Part shown: piece by piece, positions 37,588 through 42,503 of the stretch
Layout: each line of letters opens with the position of its first letter
Numbering within the stretch: position 1 is the first letter of the stretch
Assembly (NCBI GenBank): GCA_045124495.1
Contig: JBGVLX010000065.1
Coordinates: forward strand, 1-42,503
Source: RGIG1668 sp045124495
GTDB lineage: Bacteria > Bacillota > Clostridia > Lachnospirales > Lachnospiraceae
Length of the DNA stretch: 42,503 nucleotides
Direction: 5' to 3'
Translations under genes and position numbers: made by a program
Notes under the pieces: model-generated
Database searches by the model: none
The model's input: only the letters and a program-made list of their open reading frames with translations
Told to the model about the DNA's origin: nothing

Positions 37588-39591
37588 ATGAGAATTGCAT
37601 TAACAGGAAATCCCAACAGCGGAAAAACTACGATGTACAATGCACTAACGGGAAGAAATGAACGCGTTGGTAACTGGGCAGGTGTTACCGTAGAAAAGAA
37701 AGAAAGTTCAATTAAAAAGGGCTATTATGATGGAACGGAGGAACTAACTGCAGTAGACTTACCAGGTGCCTACTCCATGTCTCCATTTACATCAGAAGAA
37801 AGCATCACAAGTGCTTACGTTAAAAATGAGAATCCAGACGTAATTATTAACATTGTGGATGCTACGAATCTTAGCCGTAGCCTATTCTTTACTACTCAGT
37901 TATTGGAACTTGGAATTCCGGTTGTAGTAGCTTTGAATAAGAGTGATGTAAATGAAAAGAAAGATACAGAAATCAATGCAGAACTTTTATCTGAAAAATT
38001 AGGTTGTCCGGTACTTAAGACGGTTTCTACTTCTTCCGGCAACAATGGATTAAAGGCAGTAGTAGAAAAAGCAGTATCTTTAAAGGGCGCAGGACAAAAA
38101 GCTCCATATGTACAGGAAGATATTAATTTACAGGATAAAGCAGAAGTAGAAAAAGCAGATAGAAAGCGTTTCGAATTTGTAAATAAAATTGTAAGTGCAG
38201 TGGAAAAACGTAAAGTACTTACCAAGGATGCCAATGCACAGGATAAGATTGATAAGGTGGTTACAAATCCGATTCTTGGTATTCTTATTTTTGCAGGTAT
38301 TATGTGGCTTGTATTCTATGTTTCACAGACTACTGTGGGAACATGGATTGCAGACTGGTTAGTAGGTGGAATTGAAAGCTTCCAGGAATGGGTCAGAGGC
38401 AAGGTAGAAAACGCTTCTCCGATAGTGCAGGCACTTTTAGTGGATGGTATTATCGGTGGTGTTGGTGCCGTTGTAGGTTTCCTTCCATTAGTAATGGTAA
38501 TGTACTTCTTAATCGCGTTATTAGAAGATTGCGGTTATATGGCACGTGCAACGGTTGTATTGGATCCAATCTTTAAGAGAGTTGGTCTTTCAGGAAAATC
38601 TGTTATCCCTATGGTAATCGGTACCGGTTGTGCCATTCCTGGTGTTATGGCTTGTCGTACGATTCGTAATGAAAGAGAACGTAGAGCAACAGCAATGCTT
38701 ACACCATTTATGCCTTGTGGTGCGAAGCTTCCGGTTATCGCATTGTTCGCAGGTGCGTTTTTCGCAGATGCCAGTTGGGTTACAGTGGTAATGTATTTTG
38801 TAGGTATTTTATTGATTTTATTAGGTGCTTTATTAGTAAAGAAGCTTACAGGTCATAAATTTAGAAAATCATTTTTTATTATTGAACTTCCGGAATATAA
38901 ACTTCCAAGCTTAAAGAGAGCAACTATTTCTATGCTTTCTCGTGGTAAGGCTTATATTGTGAAAGCAGGTACCGTTATTCTTGTATGTAACACAGTGGTT
39001 CAGATTATGCAGACCTTTAACTGGCAGTTCCAGGAGGCAGAAGCTGCAGATACCTCAATCCTTGCATCTATTGCACAACCAATTGCATATCTGCTTGTTC
39101 CAATTGTTGGTGTTCTTAGCTGGCAGTTAGCAGCAGCAGCAGTTACCGGTTTCATTGCAAAGGAAAATGTAGTTGGTACATTAGCTGTTTGTTTCGTTGG
39201 TCTTGAGAATTTGATTGATACAGAAGAACTTGCTCTTATGGAAGGTGCAGGTACAGAGGTTGCCGGTGTTATCGCTATTACAAAGGTTGCAGCTTTAGCA
39301 TATTTAATGTTTAACTTATATACCCCTCCTTGTTTCGCAGCTTTGGGTGCTATGAACTCAGAAATGCAGGATAAGAAATGGCTATGGGGCGGTATTGCAT
39401 TACAGTTAGGAACCGGTTATACCGTAGGATTCCTTGTATACCAGATTGGTACATTGGTTACAACCGGAGCGCTTGGAGCCGGATTTGTTCCGGGTCTGAT
39501 TGCAGTAATTGTTATGGTAGCTATTTTAGTTGCTTTAATTGCAAGAACAAATAAAAAGTTTAGTGCTGAATATCAGTTGAAGGCAAATTAG
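37588..39591 (+). CDS. feoB: FeoB ferrous iron transporter
   Basis: 667 residues from ATG 37588, with AGGAGG 6 nt upstream. The N-terminal G-protein domain has G1 GNPNSGKTT, G3 DLPGAYSM, and G4 NKSD. The membrane part from ~residue 225 carries two Gate repeats with the conserved Cys: PMVIGTGCAIPGVMACRTI and PFMPCGAKLPVIALF, followed by NLYTPPCFAALGAMNSE near the C-terminus. It imports Fe2+, with GTP hydrolysis regulating transport. A Cys-rich FeoB-associated protein follows 14 nt later. Expression is probably governed by the metal box at 37530 and possibly by the RNA motif at 37387. Confidence 0.97.
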   Translation: MRIALTGNPNSGKTTMYNALTGRNERVGNWAGVTVEKKESSIKKGYYDGTEELTAVDLPGAYSMSPFTSEESITSAYVKNENPDVIINIVDATNLSRSLFFTTQLLELGIPVVVALNKSDVNEKKDTEINAELLSEKLGCPVLKTVSTSSGNNGLKAVVEKAVSLKGAGQKAPYVQEDINLQDKAEVEKADRKRFEFVNKIVSAVEKRKVLTKDANAQDKIDKVVTNPILGILIFAGIMWLVFYVSQTTVGTWIADWLVGGIESFQEWVRGKVENASPIVQALLVDGIIGGVGAVVGFLPLVMVMYFLIALLEDCGYMARATVVLDPIFKRVGLSGKSVIPMVIGTGCAIPGVMACRTIRNERERRATAMLTPFMPCGAKLPVIALFAGAFFADASWVTVVMYFVGILLILLGALLVKKLTGHKFRKSFFIIELPEYKLPSLKRATISMLSRGKAYIVKAGTVILVCNTVVQIMQTFNWQFQEAEAADTSILASIAQPIAYLLVPIVGVLSWQLAAAAVTGFIAKENVVGTLAVCFVGLENLIDTEELALMEGAGTEVAGVIAITKVAALAYLMFNLYTPPCFAALGAMNSEMQDKKWLWGGIALQLGTGYTVGFLVYQIGTLVTTGALGAGFVPGLIAVIVMVAILVALIARTNKKFSAEYQLKAN

Positions 39592-39605
39592 GAAGGAGTA
39601 TTGGC

Positions 39606-39794
39606 ATGACAGATTTTATTGTAATAGGAATTGTACTGATTATTGTTGGTGCTTCCGTGGCTTATATCGTGAAGGAAAAGAAAAGTGGTGTAAAGTGCAT
39701 TGGTTGTCCGGCAGGTGGTAATTGCTCCGGAAATTGTGCAGGAAATTCCGGAAATTGCAATGGCTGTCACTCCAATACAAATGAATCAGATTAA
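39606..39794 (+). CDS. FeoB-associated Cys-rich membrane protein
   Basis: 62 residues from ATG 39606, with AAGGAG 8 nt upstream. One N-terminal helix (FIVIGIVLIIVGASVAYIV) is followed by KEKKSGVKCIGCP and a Gly/Asn/Cys-rich tail with six Cys in all (NC, NC, NC, GC pairs). This is the standard layout of the small protein found directly after feoB in Firmicutes. It may bind Fe2+ or stabilise FeoB in the membrane. Co-transcribed with feoB. Confidence 0.9.
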   Translation: MTDFIVIGIVLIIVGASVAYIVKEKKSGVKCIGCPAGGNCSGNCAGNSGNCNGCHSNTNESD

Positions 39795-39803
39795 TATGGA
39801 AAC

Positions 39804-39854
39804 AAATCAGACAGGAGCTTGCACCAGACTGTGCGGGTTTCTGTCTGATTTTAT
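39804..39854 (+). terminator. feoB operon terminator
   Basis: AAATCAGACAG (39804-39814) pairs perfectly with CTGTCTGATTT (39841-39851), with a small inner GCAC/GTGC hairpin in the loop, followed by TATAT. Confidence 0.7.
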
Positions 39855-39858
39855 ATAT

Positions 39859-39935
39859 GAGGGTGATAGAAAAGAAACAAAACAACGAAGGCACGTTTTC
39901 GTTGCGTTTGGTTTCGTCATTACCCATGTGAAATA
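39859..39935 (-). mobile_element. Internally deleted, inverted relative of the palindromic element (copy 3)
   Basis: Read on the minus strand, 39861-39915 aligns with the 3' half of copy 1 (about 522-577) at roughly 80% identity: CGCAACGAAAACGTGCCTTC against CGCAGCGAAAGCGTGCCTGC, then TTGTTTTGTT and ATCACCC. The central GGTACT hairpin is missing, leaving one shorter stem-loop of ~70 bp: GGGTGAT pairs with GTCATTACCC, and AACGAA with TTCGTT. Terminal repeats and a target duplication are not clear. It lies between the feoB operon terminator and the Fur-like gene. Confidence 0.65.
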
Positions 39936-39954
39936 TTAGGATAAGGAGTTGCAT

Positions 39955-40434
39955 ATGGAACAGGCATTATTTGAGAAAGGAAAAAAAGTAACAGAAAATT
40001 ACCAAAGAACTGAAATGCAAAAAGAAATGGTGCTTCAAAGACTGCGGGAGCAGGGATGCAGAATTACAAAGCAAAGACAGATGCTTCTTGATGTCATTTT
40101 GCAGGAGGATTGTACCAGCTGTAAAGAGATATATTATAAAGCAGTGAAGGTAGACTCCGGAATCGGCGCTGCTACGGTTTACCGGATGGTGAATCTGTTA
40201 GAGGATATTGGTGCAATCAGCCGGAAAAACATCTATAAAATATCCTGTTGCATGGAGTGTAATAAAGAAAATGCCTGTACCATAGAGTTTGAAGACGACT
40301 CTTTCTGTAGGCTTTCTGCCCATAATTGGTATAAAGTGATTTCAGAGGGGCTAAAAGTGTGTGGTTATGGGGAAGGAAAGAAGATTGCTAGTGTTATGGT
40401 AGATTCTTGTAGCAATGAATGTTGTGAAGGATAG
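39955..40434 (+). CDS. Fur-family-like regulator with Cys-rich C-terminus
   Basis: 159 residues from ATG 39955, with AAGGAG 8 nt upstream. Residues ~20-85 are a Fur-type winged helix: LREQGCRITKQRQMLLDVIL, then GIGAATVYRMVNLLEDIGAI. The C-terminal part lacks the family's His-rich metal and dimerisation motif (HHDH...C). Instead it has nine cysteines in ~60 residues (SCCMEC, NAC, SFC, KVC, DSC, NECC). The position behind feoB suggests it senses iron, thiols or a metal cluster. It may bind different operators from Fur; it could also regulate the GTTAG-N6-CTAAC sites, though that form is more typical of DtxR proteins. Confidence 0.82.
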   Translation: MEQALFEKGKKVTENYQRTEMQKEMVLQRLREQGCRITKQRQMLLDVILQEDCTSCKEIYYKAVKVDSGIGAATVYRMVNLLEDIGAISRKNIYKISCCMECNKENACTIEFEDDSFCRLSAHNWYKVISEGLKVCGYGEGKKIASVMVDSCSNECCEG

Positions 40435-40444
40435 AGGATGAATG

Positions 40445-40493
40445 AAAAAAGCCGGAAAAGTGTTGAAAATTCAAGCTTTCCTGGCTTTTTTTT
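40445..40493. terminator. Terminator after the Fur-like gene, usable from both sides
   Basis: AAAAAAGCCGGAAAAG (40445-40460) pairs with CTTTCCTGGCTTTTTTTT (40476-40493). A on the left and T on the right allow function for both strands. Confidence 0.85.
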
Positions 40494-40660
40494 GCGGAAA
40501 AAAGTTAAAATCTGTAATTCTAAGGATTTCCATATTCTGGCTCATCATGGCAAATAGCATGGAGGTAAACTGGGAGCGGGGTTTTTCTTCCAAAAGCCGA
40601 AACTCTTCGTATTGTATAGAGAGGGAGCTGACTTCTTTTTGGAAATACTTTCTAAGTTAG
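40484..40660 (-). other. Open minus-strand stretch, possible C-terminal gene fragment
   Basis: One minus-strand frame is open for about 57 codons and ends at the shared terminator (…KKARKA stop). Its predicted sequence (QYEEFRLLEEKPRSQF, then MLFAMMSQNMEILRI) looks protein-like and helical. No start with a ribosome site is present. It is likely the tail of a gene whose front is gone; I cannot name the family. Confidence 0.3.
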
Positions 40661-41071
40661 AAGTGATGTTATGATTTTGCTCATTTCTTTTGGAGACTTC
40701 CTTGGGGATTCTTCACACCAGAGTATGGTGGCTTTCCAAAAACCGGCCAGTTTAATGGCAAAGGCATATTTATATTGTTCATATGCGGCAGCTATTTCTT
40801 CTCGGCTCATTTCAGGAGGGATATGTTTTACTTTCTTTGCTACGTTTGCAATCAATTCCGTCAAATGGTCTTCAATAAAATATAGCAAATGTGCCTTTTT
40901 TAAAAGTAATAGCACATCAATATAGTTTTCCCAGAATTCAAAATAGGCAAGGGCCACTTCTTCCTGACAGGAGAAACCGTTCTTTTGGATGGTTTTGGCG
41001 AACTGGTCCATAAGAAGTTCGGTGATGTATTCTATGACTTCATCCTTGGTTTTATATTTTTTGTAAATGGG
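40652..41071 (-). pseudogene. 5'-truncated TetR-family regulator
   Basis: The first ATG gives 119 residues, but the frame is open 20 codons further up, reading PIYKKYKTKDEVIEYITELL. This is the end of a TetR DNA-binding domain (the usual IYxxFKxKDEL segment after the recognition helix). Everything before it is missing, and a stop codon lies directly upstream (41072-41074). The remaining part is a helical effector domain (EFWENYIDVLLLLKKAHLLYF). Without the helix-turn-helix it cannot bind DNA normally. The break coincides with the start of the metal box at 41071, so a deletion joined this gene to the sequence in front of the ABC genes. Confidence 0.65.
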
Positions 41072-41086
41072 TTAGGATAAACTAAC
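41071..41086 (+). promoter_or_regulatory. GTTAG-N6-CTAAC box before the ABC exporter remnant
   Basis: GTTAG-GATAAA-CTAAC, fourth exact match of this form in the window, 47 nt before the ABC gene start. No convincing -35/-10 pair is seen near it. Confidence 0.6.
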
Positions 41087-41133
41087 TTAAAAGGTTTATG
41101 GAAAGGAAAAGTGCGAAGGGCACGGGTAGAAAA

Positions 41134-41670
41134 ATGAAAATTCTTGAGGTAAAAAATATCATAAAAAAATATGAGGACTTGGTAGCAGTAAACGGAATTA
41201 GTTTTTATGTGGAAAAGGGTGAAATTTTTGGTCTTGTGGGACCTAACGGTGCGGGAAAAAGTACCACTATGAATATGATTTCCGGACTGCTTGTTCCGGA
41301 GGAAGGACGCATAAGTTTTGAAAATGGCATGAATTTTAAAAAGTGGCATGAAAACATTGCCTGTGCCATTGCCCATCATCCAAAGCTGATTATTATGGAT
41401 GAACCAACCGTAGGCATTGACCCACAATCCAGAAACTACATATTAGAAGGGATTAAGAAATTAAAGAAAGCCGGTACCACGGTGATTTATACTTCCCATT
41501 ACATGGAAGAGGTAGAAGAAATCTGTGACAGAATCCTGATTGTGGACCATGGGAACATCGTAGAAGGGGGTAGCATCAAAGAAATCAAGGAGCGTTATAA
41601 AAAAGAGGAAACCCTTCCATCCTTAGAAGAAATCTTTCTTTTGGTTACGGGAAAGGAGCTTAGAGATTAA
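41134..41670 (+). pseudogene. ABC-2 exporter ATPase with a large internal deletion
   Basis: The frame gives 178 residues from ATG 41134 (MKILEVKNIIKKYED); an in-frame start at 41098 is also possible. Walker A is intact (GPNGAGKSTTMNMISGLL), as are Walker B and D-loop (HHPKLIIMDEPTVGIDPQSRN) and the H-loop (IYTSHYMEE). Between them only about 20 residues remain (SFENGMNFKKWHENIACAIA), where the family has some 100, so the Q-loop, helical domain and SGG signature are lost. NIACAIAHHPKL normally follows SGGMKRRL directly. The frame is preserved. Such a protein should not hydrolyse ATP normally. The gene overlaps the permease start by one base. Confidence 0.75.
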
Positions 41671-42503
41671 TGATTGCGAATATGTATAAAAAAGAAATGA
41701 AGATGTTTTTACGCAGTCCTTTTCAGATTGCATTTATGCTGGTGGCACCAGTGGTGTTAATTCTCATGATGGGATATGCAATGTCTAATATTGTGGGTGA
41801 AACTGCAGAGGTAGAAACCGATGATGCAAAGAAAAGTAAAGTGTTATATGTGGTGGAGGAAACTGCCATGGATGCAGATAGGACCGATTTTAACACTTTT
41901 ATGACATTCACAAAAAGTAGTATGGGGATTAAGTGGCAGGAAGTAAGTTCCTTTGAAGATTCAAAAGAAATGGTAGATTCCTGTGATGCCCTTGCATTGA
42001 TTCGGGTTTCAGAAGATGGATTTTATTATTATCGTTCCCCTTATAATGAACCAACAGAAAGCAAGCTCTTAAGAGCCGCTTATCAGAATATGCTAGGGGA
42101 GTTTGAAAGTTTATCAAAAAGTTCCGTTATTTCTTATGAAGTGGAAGCGAAAACTGTGGATTCTTATACTTATTTTACCTTTGCGGAACTGGGATTTATC
42201 ATGTTGTATATCAGCCTTATCGTAGGGCAGAGTGTGTTTATGGAAAAGGACACAAAAGCATTCCGAAGAATCTTTATTTCAAAGGCAAATGTTGGTGCGA
42301 TGCTGATTTCAAAAACAGCATTAGGTGTAACCATTGGAATGGTGCAGATTATAGAAGCTTATTTGTTATCGACCTTGGCATTGGATGTAAAATGGGGTGA
42401 TAAGCCTTGGCTCATAGTACTTGTTTATCTGACCTTAGCTTTCTTTAGTTCTTTACTGGGTGCAATGCTGGGATTATTTGCAAAAACCAGGGCAGCCTTT
42501 AGT
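41670..42503 (+). CDS. ABC-2 type transporter permease (3' end beyond the window)
   Basis: The ATG at 41670 overlaps the ATPase stop (TAATG). 278 codons are visible and the frame is open at the window end. The N-terminus (MIANMYKKEMKMFLRSPFQIAFMLVAPVVLILMMGYA) gives the cytoplasmic elbow and helix 1 of ABC-2 permeases. An outside domain of ~150 residues follows, then helices starting at FTFAELGFIMLYISLIVGQSV, with ERDTKAFRRIF-type coupling sequence (MEKDTKAFRRIFIS). It resembles drug- or Na+-exporting NatB/YhaP types. Its ATPase partner is damaged, so the system is probably inactive unless another ATPase serves it. Confidence 0.85.
   Translation, partial: MIANMYKKEMKMFLRSPFQIAFMLVAPVVLILMMGYAMSNIVGETAEVETDDAKKSKVLYVVEETAMDADRTDFNTFMTFTKSSMGIKWQEVSSFEDSKEMVDSCDALALIRVSEDGFYYYRSPYNEPTESKLLRAAYQNMLGEFESLSKSSVISYEVEAKTVDSYTYFTFAELGFIMLYISLIVGQSVFMEKDTKAFRRIFISKANVGAMLISKTALGVTIGMVQIIEAYLLSTLALDVKWGDKPWLIVLVYLTLAFFSSLLGAMLGLFAKTRAAFS

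Noticed and set aside
1..42503. CRISPR arrays, tRNA or rRNA genes, phage modules
   Set aside because: No regularly spaced direct repeats, tRNA-like cloverleafs, rRNA core sequences or phage structural genes were noticed on reading both strands.

Overview
The window is AT-rich, densely coded Firmicute DNA and looks like a gut-type anaerobic Clostridia, most probably family Lachnospiraceae. Pointers are the strong GGAGG ribosome sites, the flavoredoxin/rubredoxin/rubrerythrin fusion, the FeoA/FeoB/Cys-rich set, the secreted GH13 amylase with starch-binding repeats, and the AAA-ATPase/PD-(D/E)XK protein in two copies. The genus cannot be fixed from sequence alone. No rRNA, tRNA, CRISPR or phage genes were seen.

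Layout. 1-2.6 kb: a response regulator and its sensor kinase, split by a small mobile element. 2.9-8.0 kb: a secreted protein, a structured leader, Na/Pi cotransporter with a small membrane protein, a DUF368 protein and a cation/proton antiporter. 8.2-12.1 kb: YaiI-like protein, PnuC-like transporter, LacI regulator, HicA/HicB and a GNAT acetyltransferase. 12.4-18.2 kb: a candidate structured RNA, an FtsX-type ABC exporter and a second two-component system. 18.2-20.1 kb: the first AAA/nuclease gene. 20.2-22.7 kb: a second mobile-element copy, a helical-bundle protein and a MATE pump. 23.3-25.6 kb: alpha-amylase. 26.0-30.3 kb: oxidative-stress genes (rubrerythrin fusion, AhpC/AhpF) with a hybrid pseudogene between them. 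30.4-31.7 kb: a metal-regulated ZIP transporter operon. 31.9-33.8 kb: the second AAA/nuclease gene. 34-36.9 kb: copper ATPase and CsoR. 37-40.4 kb: FeoA, candidate RNA, FeoB, Cys-rich protein and a Fur-like regulator. 40.5-42.5 kb: a decaying TetR/ABC-exporter locus cut by the window end.

How the parts connect. Metal homeostasis and oxidative stress dominate the right half. Four copies of the exact form GTTAG-N6-CTAAC precede the ZIP operon, feoA, feoB and the ABC remnant, so one metal-responsive repressor probably controls all four. CsoR has two near-perfect operators over a consensus promoter for csoR-copA. ahpCF has a PerR-like box.

Most unusual signals: (1) a ~207-bp ORF-less, highly palindromic mobile element in two copies, each with ~12-bp target duplications, plus a third internally deleted relative; (2) a ~100-nt RNA-like motif seen twice with compensatory stem changes, before an ABC exporter and before feoB; (3) two fused genes that keep an internal ribosome site where the second protein starts; (4) several frozen deletion or fusion events.
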